Assembly: GCA_921293015.1 (NCBI GenBank) | Contig: OV121087.1 | Location: forward strand, 41,526,630-41,590,629 | Direction: 5' to 3' | From: Phorcus lineatus | Taxonomy: Eukaryota; Mollusca; Gastropoda; Trochida; Trochidae | DNA: 64,000 bases | In this document: positions 36,122-47,697 of the stretch, in pieces | How the letters are laid out: every line of letters begins with the position of its first letter | How positions within the stretch are numbered: the stretch's first letter is position 1 | The notes under the pieces: model-generated | Told to the model about the DNA's origin: nothing | The model's database searches: none | What the model saw: only the letters and a program-made list of their open reading frames with translations | Made by a program: the position numbers and the translations under genes

Positions 36122-37024
36122 TCAGTCTCTACCAATAACATGTATGGAGATGAAAGTGTCTCGAACGTCAGTCCTTAAACAATGTTTCCAGTTGATAAGT
36201 TGTTTTACCGCTTTGCGGTAGTCACTCATTCTGTAGGTGTAGATTCCCAGATTACAACATGTTCCGATGTACGGCCCCAAGAAGGTAACTTGGATCCAGT
36301 AGCTTACGTCAACGAATGCGCTCAGAACTCGGACAGTGATCGGAGGGACCCAGAAGACTGCGTTCACTAGGGCAATCAGGACGGCAACTTGCGATTTGCT
36401 CTGTTGTTTTCTAATTCCAAATGTCTTGTCCCTGGACAGATGTCTTCTACTGACAGAATACACCTGACAGTAACTGGCGAGAGTGAGGACAAGAATTATG
36501 AAGTGTATGACCACCTCAGAAATCACACTGTCGGAATGCAATCCTCGGCCGTATTGAGCAGAAACCAAAGATGCCCTTCCAATGCTGAACAACCAGCTTC
36601 CTAAAGCCATCAAATACGATTTCCGGATGGTCATATGATTGCTATAGAAGAAAGGAAACTGGATACCGATGAATCTTTCCAGGGCAACAGTTGCAATGTT
36701 ATTCAACGATACGCAGAAAATAACCCCTAAGACAAAAATCCGAAATTTCCTAAAAGTAACGTCACAAAATAAGTCTGGGAAATAGTCAATCCAAAAATAA
36801 AATGGAAAGCCAATTAAAGAAAACAAGAAATCTCCAAGTGATAAGTTCGTGAGGAGCACATTTGGGGGCTTGTGGAGACCCTTTGTCCTGACGAAAGCGA
36901 CGATGATAATTCCGTTTCCAATGATGCTGATAACGCAAAAAATAGATGTGACGCTCGTAGCAATATTCAACCACATCCCTGTTAAACGTCCCGGCACTCC
37001 ACAACTAGAGGAGCTGTTATCCAT
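36122..37024 (-). CDS. Class A (rhodopsin-like) orphan GPCR, copy 2
   Basis: A 300-residue intronless seven-helix receptor clearly paralogous to 17645-18568: shared blocks include LHKPPNVLLTNL, RFIGI.FPFFYS.HMT, FGIR.QQSKSQVAVL and TYRMSDYRKAV. It has GN in TM1, LSLGD in TM2, ERF for DRY, FWVP in TM6 and NLGIY instead of NPxxY. Loop 2 lacks a cysteine, as in copy 1. The N-terminus has an NSS/NNS-type glycosylation region. Same orientation and about 18 kb from copy 1, so a dispersed tandem duplication is likely. Ligand and tissue are unknown. Confidence 0.9.
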   Translation of the reverse strand: MDNSSSSCGVPGRLTGMWLNIATSVTSIFCVISIIGNGIIIVAFVRTKGLHKPPNVLLTNLSLGDFLFSLIGFPFYFWIDYFPDLFCDVTFRKFRIFVLGVIFCVSLNNIATVALERFIGIQFPFFYSNHMTIRKSYLMALGSWLFSIGRASLVSAQYGRGLHSDSVISEVVIHFIILVLTLASYCQVYSVSRRHLSRDKTFGIRKQQSKSQVAVLIALVNAVFWVPPITVRVLSAFVDVSYWIQVTFLGPYIGTCCNLGIYTYRMSDYRKAVKQLINWKHCLRTDVRDTFISIHVIGRD

Positions 37025-38064
37025 ATTGTAAAACCTGACGACCGTCTTTAAAGGTGTTCTCTTTAAGAATTCAGCAAGAAGAAGTTATGCTTTCCAAAGC
37101 CTCTTCCAGTAATCTAGTTCCGTTGTTCACAGTGCTACACGTGAATTCAAATGATGCATCAAGACCATAATAGAATATAAACCTGATATGATGTTTGTTT
37201 CGGAAAAAGACATTAACCATTTCTTCACAAACCACCAGTAATTAGTTTCTGGACTGAGGTGGTGTTTATTATATATGTCTATTTTTTCAATTAATATTGT
37301 TATGTTTTAATCAGAGGGTTTATCTTAAAAAACATTTTCAGATGTACCAAGTAGCTTCTGTTTTGTTGTAATGGTGTGTCATTTTCCTACATAATGCTGA
37401 TGAGCTTTTACAAAGTTTTAACGACTTGTTCAAATTTGTAAGAGAAAATTGAGGCTTCACTTTTGAATAAAAGATATTACACTAAGCGTAACATGTTTTC
37501 ATTCTTGCAGTCTCCATTATTTTTCTCTAATCTATTATTTATATCGCAAATAGACTTAGGTTATTAGCAGATGTTCACACAAAACAAACCCTTGTGCTTA
37601 TGTAATTGACCAAATAGGTGATACGGGTTTTTAAACTCTCTATCGCATAGCGTTCATTATCCGGTTGGAACACGACATGTTCGCACCTCTTGCATGAATG
37701 AAGACAATTACGTTGCTGCAGCCACATGGTTACAAAAAAAGTCAAAAAGTACAGGATATGAAGAGGACAGATGGGGTTCAAAGGTAACAACATATTTTTC
37801 TCCCGCTGCAACATTTTGAAATAACAACGATTTACAAGTGAAATGTATTTCATTCGAAATTAAATTTGTTTTGTCTTTATTACTTGTTAATTTGTTGAAT
37901 AAAAAATTAGTTGAGCATCAAAATTGGGGTAATTTCCTAGTAACTCCCCATTTTTATCTATGATGTTTAAGGGAGGAGAGTTAGGAGAAATTCACTCTTC
38001 GTTACTACCACCTCAAAAACCTTGCTACATCTTCAATATATCTGCAGCATTTACCTCGTGCCGA
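37025..38064. other. Noncoding stretch upstream of GPCR copy 2
   Basis: No promoter element or exon could be placed with confidence. Confidence 0.4.
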
Positions 38065-38160
38065 GTGGTGAGAGGGTAGAGACCTGTTAGAGGGGAGGTC
38101 AGAGGATTACTGATCCGAAGCCGAACACGCTTACCACTGCGCTATCCCGCCCCTCCTAAG
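38065..38160 (-). repeat. tRNA-derived SINE head (possible)
   Basis: On the minus strand it reads GGGCGGGATAGCGCAGTGGT then aagcgtgttcggcttcggatc. 'TAGCGCAGTGGTAAGCG' matches a box A / D-arm. A canonical box B (GGTTCGANTCC) is missing and the acceptor stem does not close, so it is not a functional tRNA gene. Confidence 0.4.
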
Positions 38161-39952
38161 AAAGAGAAAGGTATGATACATAATCAAATAAAATCATTTG
38201 GTCACTTTTCACGAAATGAGTTGATCTTTACACTTTCCAGTCATCAGATTTTATTCTGTTTTATGAACAAATGACATTTTATACAAAATCATGTTTTATG
38301 CAGCTAAACTCAAGTAATGAACTAACCTCTTTTCACAAAGTTCCTACCTCAAGTTCCTACCTCCTTACAGTGAAGGTAATTCTTTTCTGAGATGAGTTAC
38401 TGTATGGGAGGAAATGCTTTATCCTGCACGTCATCATGCTTAAGAGAACTTTCTTTGTTTAAAGGCCACCCTCTAACTTGATTATTTTTTGTTGTTAATC
38501 ATTGATGTGTATTGATAATTTGTCGTATCTATTTTCTTGTTCAGAGTCACTGGCTATCAGATTGATTAGATGAGTTATTGATTGTTGATGTCTTTCAACA
38601 AGTTGTTAGTATGTCCCGTTTTCAATTGACCTCGAAATCATCTAATTGCAAAATGGTGTAAAAATTGCTATCACTGTATATAACAAATCAATAAGTAAAA
38701 ATGCTAAATGAGAAATGGATGCTGACGATCACGATCTTAAAGTAACTAAACATTGTCTTGTCATTTCATTCAAAGTAATTGCATAAGTTTATACAAGACT
38801 TTCCAATCTGGAATTGATAGTGAACGCCTGGAGGTTGCTTAACTTTAGAAAATAATTTGAATCGTAATTATTAGAGATGGAAATTTAATCTGAAGAAGAA
38901 AGCGTAGCTCGAGGCATAACATTGTTAACTTAGAGGTATTATAATAACTTAATATGCCTCTGATTTTAAACTACAGTCAGCTAATCTCCAATATGCTATT
39001 ACATTGGTCTATATAAGTTAGCACTTCTTGAGTCAGCAGTCCATTCCATCACTGACATATCTGACGTATTCCGTAATCTCGGATGATATTAGTTTTAGAA
39101 TCTCGCACATCACAAAAATGTATTGAAACGAACACTCTAACTGTTCGTAACAAATTAACAATGTCTGTAACATTTAGATCTTGATGTCGTTATTTTGGCA
39201 CTAAGTATGACTCAATGATATTTGTTATTTCTTTGTTTTTACAAACAATTATTCAGGATTTTCATTTGTCTCACTCAGATTGCATGTTATTCCCAAATGA
39301 CAAATACATATGTCAATGATTTAAATGAAACTATCTTAGTTATGTTCTAAAGGCACCTTTCAGACATTGTCAACTCTGAAATGCCCTTCGATGCTTTTGA
39401 ATAAGTTTTCATTAATCAACTTTGATTAATTATCATGCGCTAGTTTAGTTTTTATTTAGTCATTGAACCATTCAAATTTTCCAGCCACACGCATTGTTTA
39501 TTGATTAAACTGTACCATTGATAATGTTGGGCATATATGCATGTCGTTAGTCATTCGTGTGAAACGGATATAGGCTGTCTTGCACATTATAAATATAGTG
39601 TCTTGTTCTTCATGAGAGGCAACGAAAAGCTTCCATTGAATATCAGAAGACATATTGGCAGTTGAAATAAACTTAAAATGTTTTGGACAACCTATCATTG
39701 ACGAGCCGGAAGTCAATAATTTAAGGATTTCTTAATTTATTTTTAGTTAAGTTAATATGTGAGCTCTATTCTCAGAAATGTATCGAAGTAATTTTGAAAA
39801 GGCTGATATTTATTAATCTCGATGGCGCACTCTGGGCGATGAATATTCATAGGTAGATCTAACATGTATTAGTTATATTGATGACACTCATCAATCAAAC
39901 TAATTTACATAATAGCACTGCACAGTTTTCAATATGATGTTTTTGCCAGTCG
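38161..39952. other. Noncoding AT-rich stretch
   Basis: No supported gene or element. Confidence 0.4.
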
Positions 39953-40285
39953 TTAATTATGGAAGGGGATGTGTGCCAAAAATGAAATCATGTAAACTCG
40001 TAATTCGCAAGTTGTAACATGTTGTTCTCAACCATGCAATTCTCGAAAAGACAAGTCCAAGTCTGCAAACCTAACATTTCATTCCTGTAAAACTCAAATT
40101 CTGTTCTCAACTTTACAAAGTTCAAATGTAATTTTAGAAATGTTAAAGTCGAAACTCATTTTTGTATTTCAAATACGAGGGATATACACATTTAGCAATG
40201 CGACAAATTACGTTTTACAATTGGTGAATGAAAAATGAAGAGTTGTAAAATCACCCTTTGGAAACAGACTTTTGCATCTGGAGTT

Positions 40286-40594
40286 TTACATGAGTTGCAT
40301 GGTTGTGATTGCGATGTTCCGAAATATATCTGTACACGATTTCGCATTGACCATATTTGGAAGTTTAACGAAGACTGCCGCTGATTTCCGAAGATGATCG
40401 GTATTTGACAACAACGAGACCTCCCTGATCCAAGCTCCATGCAACGCTGTGCAAGCTTTCCGGATAGTGTTGAGTTGAGTCCACCTCAATGCGCGGAGCT
40501 TAGGCATGCCGTCACCTTTTGTAAAAGTTCTCAGTAACTCGCGTACGGTGTTTTTGGACACCTCAGGCAAATAGCAACAATTGTAATAGAACAA
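40286..40594 (-). other. Mirrored open frame in the left arm
   Basis: A frame of 102 codons containing LNTIRKACTALHGAWIREVS and LLSNTDHLRKSAAVFVKLPN. The right arm (42385-42627, plus strand) encodes nearly the same peptide. Conservation in both arms follows from the inverted repeat and is not by itself evidence for a protein. No family recognised. Confidence 0.3.
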
Positions 40595-41130
40595 ATATCA
40601 TTTGCACTTAATTCTTATCTGACCATTATCCCAAAACTTTTTCGTGAATACGTCATTCTCTAAAATATACCCGTGCTTATTGTAAGAAAATTTCCGAACT
40701 CTTTTCGAGCCCCTCAGATGTTGTGACGTAGTCAACGCATATTAACTTTTCGAGGGCCGATTTCAATAGTTCAAAATACTTAATCAATTTCGTAGCATAA
40801 CAAATTTTTACAAAACTGAAAAGTATCATTTTTTCAAAGGACATGTTTATTGTTTAGTAATTGGTATAACAATGGAATATGAGTGTTTCCGACGCATTTG
40901 GAAAAGCATGATTACTTGGTAGACAATCTTTCAAGACCATACTTTTGTGTCGTCTTGGCAATCAATTTTAAATGATTATTATTCTATGAAATCACCTAAT
41001 TATGATTTATCACTAGGAGAATAATGGTTTACATTAATTAACTGATGTGAAGTTTGATTTTATGCATGTACTTCTCAAGCCGCACTTGCGTAATAATACC
41101 TTCAGTTGATGAACACAGTTGGTAAGATTT

Positions 41131-41153
41131 GGGGGGGGGGGGGGGGGGGGGGG
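41131..41153 (+). repeat. Poly(G) tract, 23 bases
   Basis: An uninterrupted G run in an otherwise AT-rich context, in the unpaired centre of the foldback element. It could form G-quadruplex DNA. Length is likely polymorphic or subject to sequencing error. Confidence 0.95.
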
Positions 41154-42384
41154 TAGAATAACGATTATACTTTATGGGTAATGACAGATTGTTTATTTAA
41201 GAAAAACTCCCGCTTACAACGTCGTAGAGACCAAATACAGGCAGTTAATGTTCACGTCACTCACAAAGTCATTAGTGCCTTTTGTCAGATGGCGCATGAA
41301 ACTTATGATATTCTATTTTTCACACAAACCTTGAAATAAAGAGCAAAAAAGTTGTTTTTTACCCTACGGGCCTGAAACACACTGTATAAAATTCAAGATA
41401 TACACTACGTGAATCGATAATTAACTATCAATTACGATACAATAGTCGTGTTTTTGTTGCTGTGCCACTTGTCTTGATGCGAGAAATCTAAGTTGTACAC
41501 CACTAAGTTATACGTATGGAAATGTATAATCTTGTATTTCAAATAATTGTTAGAATTTTAAAATCTTGATGATAACAAAGGTATTTTGATTTAAATTGTA
41601 TCTGATATCTGAATTTGCAAGAGCTTTTCGACTTAAAAATGGGCAAAATAGCCTATGTATCGAACAATGACCTGACGGTTCTCTGGCGGCCTGCCAGACC
41701 AGGCAAAAATTGATAGACCGTTCGCTTATAAGACAACCCTATAATAACTGTTGATCGGGCGGAGAGTTAAAAATAAAATGTCACATGAAATGCCAGTCAT
41801 TTGATTTTGACATGTTCTTCAATCAAATTTGTTCAAACTGTTTACAAACGTCTGGTTTAGAACGTTCATAGCTTTAAAACATGACTTTAAACGGTATTGA
41901 ATAAATGTTTCTTTTAACGAAATAATATTTATTGGTTAAACGACCGAATGAAAGACTAACAAAAGAAAAAAATATTCTTTTCAATGATTTTGGAACTTTC
42001 CCCTTACTTTACGTTGCGTAGTTATTTTTTTAACTATTAATTTGAAAGAATAACATGCCCGTGTTTTAAGGGTAACGTGGATGTACAATATAGATATATT
42101 TTTTCTACCGCTATTTGTCTTTGCGAGACAAGTATGCCGTTGTTTCATTATTCTAAATCCAGTCTCGTAATATGGTGAGTTTTTTTAAACCCAACCTAAA
42201 TATCTAAAACGATATTTTTTTTATAGTGAATCATCTCGATGCAGTAAGTTGTGCAGAGATTTAGTGTCCAGTAAAGTCTAACCCAGAATTAAAGTTCATA
42301 ATATTCTTTCGTGAGATAAACCTCGTGTAACCCTTACGAAAACAGTAGAAACAAATTATCTAGATCAATAATTGACTAAGAACT

Positions 42385-42627
42385 TTGACAAAAGGTGAAG
42401 GTCGCATGCCCAAGCTCCGCGCATTGTGGCGGACTCAGCTCAACACAATCCGGAAAGCTTGCAAAGCGTTGCATGGAGCTTGGATCAGGGAGGTCTCGTT
42501 GTTGTCAAATACCGATCATCTTCGGAAATCATCGGCAGACTTCGTTAAACTCCCAAATATGGTCAATGCGAAATCGTGTACAGATGTATTTCGGAACATT
42601 GCAATCATAACCATGCAACTCATGTAA
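42385..42627 (+). other. Mirrored open frame in the right arm
   Basis: An 80-codon frame (ACKALHGAWIREVSLLSNTD...) nearly identical to that at 40286-40594 minus. Both end in ...NIAI.TMQLM. Few of the differences change the length of the frame. It is not recognised as part of a known transposase. Confidence 0.3.
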
Positions 42628-42960
42628 AACTCCAGATGCAAAAGTCTGTTTCCAAAGGGTGATTTTACAACTCTTCATTTTTCATTCACCAATTGTAAAA
42701 CGTAATTTGTAGCATTGCTAAATGTGTATATCCCTCGTATTTGGAATACAAAAATGAATTTCGACTTAACATTTCTAGAATTACATTTGAACTTTGTAAA
42801 GTTGAGAACAGAAAGTTGAGTTTTACAGGAATGAAATGTTAGGTTTGCAGACTTGGACTTGTCTTTTCGAGAAGTGCATGGTTGAGAACAACATGTTACA
42901 ACTTGCGAATTACGAGTTTACATGATTTCATTTTTGGCACACATCCACTTCCATAGTTAA

Positions 42961-45900
42961 TATCAATGTGAAAACTAAGTAGACAATATTATGAAAATAA
43001 CGATGTGTTGAAATTAAATTCAAATAACAGATCAAAATGTACAAATATTAAATATAAATGCCTTTTTCAACGTTTTATTCTTTCTTTATCAAATAAGTTC
43101 GTTTGGAGAACAAAATGACTGACTAATCAAAATTTCTGTTTCGAAGGAAAATATGTTTTTGATAATGAACTGTTTAATCTTTTACATCTGGTTACATCAT
43201 TTGACTCATCCTGTGAACTTTATAGGTTGTATCAAACATTTGGTCAATATCTACAAACACTTGACAATTATGAAAATGCTTTGTTGTCTAAATATACCTA
43301 ACATTGTTCGACAAACACCACTAATGGAAACTTGATAAATAGTGAGATTATCCGTTCTTATTACAACGTACGTTGTTATAATTGTACCACATGCTTGTTG
43401 GTTTCTAACACAATGTAACTCTGATCAACTACTGGATGTGTTGTAACAATTCTCTTATCTTATTAACTTATTTCCTTTAGCAACTAAAATCTCGCTTGAA
43501 GCTTCGTTACACTTCTTCTGAGAAACCATCTTTTTAGAAGATACAAAGAGACTCAAAAACGCGATCTTTGCATAACCAATTTGAAGCAAAGTTAATCAAT
43601 TAGGAGAAACTTTTATGTTTGTCTGAAGTCCGTTGCTAATGCAAAATGCTTGTTTGAAAGTGTGAGTAGTACAAAGAAGATGAAAGCTAGTAATGTTCAG
43701 TGTAAGAGTTCATTGGAAATTTATTAAAGAAGAAAATTTCATTTTAAACATATGCTTAGTGATGAAAGAGATAAAGTTGTCACCGTTTGATAGAGCGTGA
43801 GGGGGAGATGTTTTTCTACATCTTATGAAAGAGTAAAGCAATACTCAAAATATTTATTTGTCCCAATATCTAGGATATGTACCATTAATCTGAAAAACAA
43901 ACTTTGTGTCAATATAGTCTGTCCAAACTGTACAGTAGATATGAAAATATACAATTAATCTGAAGAACAAAATACCGTGTCAATATTTTCTAATATGCTA
44001 AATAAGTGCATAAAACCTGCATTGATTACCAATAGCCAAGAGTCAAATATAGCTGTTGTGTCTGGGTGTGGTTAAACCCGTATTGAATACTCAGCACTTG
44101 AGTGATCTGTTTGCACTTGGTTACTTTTGTAAAGGTTTCTTCTAAAAGCCCCTAGACGAAACAAAAATGTTTTGGTGATTGGCTCTATTGATATGATTAT
44201 TGACGATTTTCTTCACCGCTCTGTTATAACCCAAAGGAAAAATATTTGATTACTCTTGGCTTGAATAAGAAATCAAATAAGAAAATAAGTAATACACTGG
44301 TTAATTTTATTTTTATTCTAAGTTGTTGTTTATTCTTCAGCTGAACAGTCCTTGACAAAAACAACTTTAAAAACAGGTTGGTCTTGTAAACCAATTTAAC
44401 CACACCAATTGGTTTACAGATATTGTCGTTAAAACAGTTCAGCGCGAACGTACACTTATGTTATATTGTTTTACTACATAATCAAAGATAGAGTATTCTT
44501 GCTTTTTTAATAATATCAATAACTTTACCGCAAAAGACAAGCCTACTTGAAGCATACTGATCACACTTATCAATGGTATGAAACAGAAAGAGAAACATTA
44601 TTGCGAAAATGTAGGAATACAGAGGAAGATTTCACAAGTTTTGATGACCCTCGGAAAGTCAGTTTTATCTTGTCTACCCAAGCTGTGATATATTTAAGTG
44701 CCAAAACCTGCTTTAGTATTTTATCGAAAAAAATCTCTTTTCTGTACTCGTAATTTTAGGTAATACAATTTTTAAGATTTATAGCTCTTATTCCACTTTT
44801 TATATATTTTAAATATGTAGAGTCTCTCATAACCCTATAATGGGTGGCTTGTTACTTTTTATATCTTTTTCTGTGTTTATACATGAATCATTGTAACGAG
44901 GTGAGACTAAAATAAAATATCTGTCTGTCTGTCTGTCTGTCTCATTGCTTAGTGAATAAGAACTCGTAACTTTGAACTTTGCCCGGGAATCTGAACATGT
45001 CAAAAGAATTATCGAAGATCTTAATCAGTTAATGATGAATATGCTTTCTCAAAAACCTATTTCTTATATGAAAATGTGATTTAAGGATGAACATGACAAC
45101 CTTATAATTAGTGACCTTGACCTCTGTCATTCAAGGTCACACAATTATTGATATTTTTTATGGGGAATAATTACCATGAAATGATTAAAAGTGCTATAAG
45201 TTTCAAGAAAACATTTTAAAAGAGTCATGCTTGTATCGTGACATCGCTGTGACCTTGACCGTTCGTGGATTACAGGGGATGCTAATTCAAGCCCGAGTAA
45301 TTATCCATAATTGATAGAAACCAAATAAGAGCCTCAGAGCACAAACACTTGCAACTTCTCAGCTAGTAATGTTTCCAGTACATTCGCTATGTAAGCTCAC
45401 ATTTTTCATGCGTATTTACATAATAAATATGAGTAAACAGAGCACTAGAGTTTCTCAAAGGAGTGTTAGATAAGTGTTAAATAATTCATTAGCATTACTA
45501 ATACAGTGTATATCCAATAACGCCAGTTTGCTTGTTAAAATAACGTATATATATATAAAAAGGCCTTTTCAAATTGATAAGGAGGTAATCTTTCTTTCCA
45601 ATGAAAGAGTGCCTTCAGAAATATTGATCTCGATGTCATAATGTTATTACACAGATCATTAACAGAAATCTGTAATCATTGTAAACTCAGCAATGAATAA
45701 AGAAATGTTGCTCAAACGGCCAATTTTTATTTATATTATCGCCATTCGAAAGACAAAAATTAAGTTAAGCATAATTTTATTAACAATATGTACTTCTTCA
45801 TAAGAATGAAAAGCAACAAGAAAACATATTCAAATGTAAAAACATATCCGATGCTTTTCCATCGTAGTCGTTATGAAAAAACAAAACGTCAATATATATT

Positions 45901-46906
45901 AAAACAATTTAGACATCATGCAAAAACTGTATTCAATCATTTTTCTTAATCCAATATTTACATACCAATCTATATCGTTGATACTTTGGGTAATGTTGTA
46001 TCTCCAAATAGTCCGCAACAACATTTAAGAAGCATTTCAGATATAGATTAAAACAATAACTAATCAAATGGCCAATGACATGCGGAAAAGGAGGGGAGAA
46101 TTGAACCAATCAAAGGCGCGTTTATCAGTATCAGTTGTGGGATTTGCTTATATTCTTGTTGGATTCGTTTGAGTAAACACAACGCAAAAATAATTGCTAG
46201 AAGTATATAATTCACCGAAAGGCTTCCTTCAAATTCTTTTCTTCTAATTTAACCGCTTAATAATCCGCGTTTTCATCAAAACTAATAATAAAAACGAAAG
46301 AAATACATTTGACGTGTACATGAAATTGCAAGGTTCAAGCGAGCTCTATTATGATTGGATGATGTTTACGCTTCCGGGTCTCGATAAGTACGATTTTACA
46401 TAAGATGAGTTTTCACATTACATTCAGTCTTTCGTACAGAAACCGGCGCATCGTGCGCTGAAATGTTTTTTTTCTTACCCTCGTTTGTCATAACACAATT
46501 TTCGCAGATTAGGTCAAGACAAAACACTTCCAGTTATTACATTAACAATATTTGCTACTGAATGCAAAAATAACATGTTATCCGTGCAGAGTAATCTTTC
46601 ATGAAGGTGCAGTGTTTAATAAGCGGCAAATGATTTTGATTCCTGTTGTAGAAGAAAAATCTTAAAACCTGAATATGATTTTAAATATCATAGATACAAT
46701 TTATGTTTACAATAACAAAATTGAAATGATACTTTTCGTTATGATGTATGTACGCATCAGTATTAATTCATATCTCTTGATTAAAAACGTGTAAAGATGT
46801 ATATTATTTTAAAAAGGCATGATTAATACACCTTTAATGTTTTAAAAGTCGTTTAAGTGTACATTCAAAGTTGTTCAGTTCAAAACAATATGAAATGCCT
46901 GTAAAC
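42961..46906. other. Noncoding AT-rich stretch
   Basis: It contains a (TCTG)n run at 44921-44942. The 80 bp before that run (gaggtgagactaaaataaaatat) look like the 3' end of a LINE of the type that finishes in short repeats, but no reverse transcriptase frame is visible upstream. Confidence 0.4.
44921..44942. repeat. (CTGT)n microsatellite
   Basis: Five tetranucleotide units, possibly the tail of a decayed non-LTR element. Confidence 0.9.
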
Positions 46907-47697
46907 TTAAGAACGTTTCTGTTTAGATGAAGTCATTTGAAAAATGTTTAACAAATCAGAAAATATGAGAAACGCAAAGGGAACACATAACATAACCACT
47001 CCAAAGTATCCGACGTTATGGGCGGACGGACGAGGATCATCAGCACTTGTCTTCGTTCGGATATACGACGAGAGAGTTTTTGAATCAAGTGTCAGATTCT
47101 TCTTAATTTCGATGTCATATTCCTCAAGGAAGGCCTGTGTTTCCTCGGGCAGCATTTCATTTTCTCCACATCTACAAAAACAAACCTCCTCCGTCGATGG
47201 TTCTGTGACGTCGAGTCCCGTTTCTGTTGTCGGTGTCAGTGTCATTAGTGCCGAAGATGACTCCGTGTGCAGGACACTGCTTGCGACAATGCTCGTGGGA
47301 TCATTTGATGAACTCATAACAAATGATGTCAAACTAACGTCAGTGCTAGAATCAATACCGACGTCACTTGTTGAACCAAAGTTGACGTCACTGGACGAGG
47401 AAAATATGACGTCACTGCTTGAAAAAATATCTGATGGGCTACTGAATTCAATATTGACGTCACTGCTTGAAAAAATATCTGATGGGCTGCTGAATTCAAT
47501 ATTGACGTCACTGCTTGAAAACATATCTGATGGGCTGCTGAATTCAGTATTGACGTCACTGCTTGAAAAAATATCTAATGGACTGCTGAATTCAATAATA
47601 ACGTCACTTGATGACAATATGTCCATCGTCGAACTTGGTGCCGTTGGTGAAGGTGAAAATACAGCCAAATAGACATCGACGAGACTGTGCAAGGGAT
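46907..47697 (-). CDS. Exon 3: Ser/Asp-rich repeats, Cys segment, membrane anchor
   Basis: The acceptor ttctttactttacaag is followed by DPLHSLVDVYLAVFSPSPTA, then four 16-residue repeats of the form SSDVNIEFSSPSD(I/M)F, a T/S-rich stretch, EVCFCRCGENEMLPEETQAF, a helical segment ending in SSYIRTKTSADDPRPSA, and a hydrophobic helix (YFGVVMLCVPFAFLIFSDLL) with a short basic tail. The cysteine-plus-helix-plus-anchor tail resembles one I recall on other molluscan surface proteins (memory, not checked). Stop at 46907-46909. Confidence 0.8.

Larger units (their letters stand above)
39957..42956. mobile_element. 3.0-kb foldback element with ~580-bp inverted ends and TTAA flanks
   Basis: TTAA at 39953-39956 and 42957-42960 flank a 3000-bp segment with ends (T/C)TATGGAAG(g/t)GGATGTGTGCC. 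Inverted arms cover about 39957-40538 and 42374-42956 and differ at perhaps 5% of positions, so it is older than the 6.4-kb element. Both arms carry the same open frame in mirror image. The centre has no transposase; it includes a G23 tract. TTAA suggests piggyBac or Kolobok mobilisation. Confidence 0.75.

Noticed and set aside
38065-38160. Functional tRNA gene
   Set aside because: Box A-like sequence only; no box B and no closed acceptor stem, so it is listed as a possible SINE head.
46944-47672. 242-codon plus-strand frame opposite exon 3 of the IgGFc gene
   Set aside because: It is the antisense shadow of the Ser/Asp-rich minisatellite; the minus strand carries the membrane helix, splice phase and domain context.
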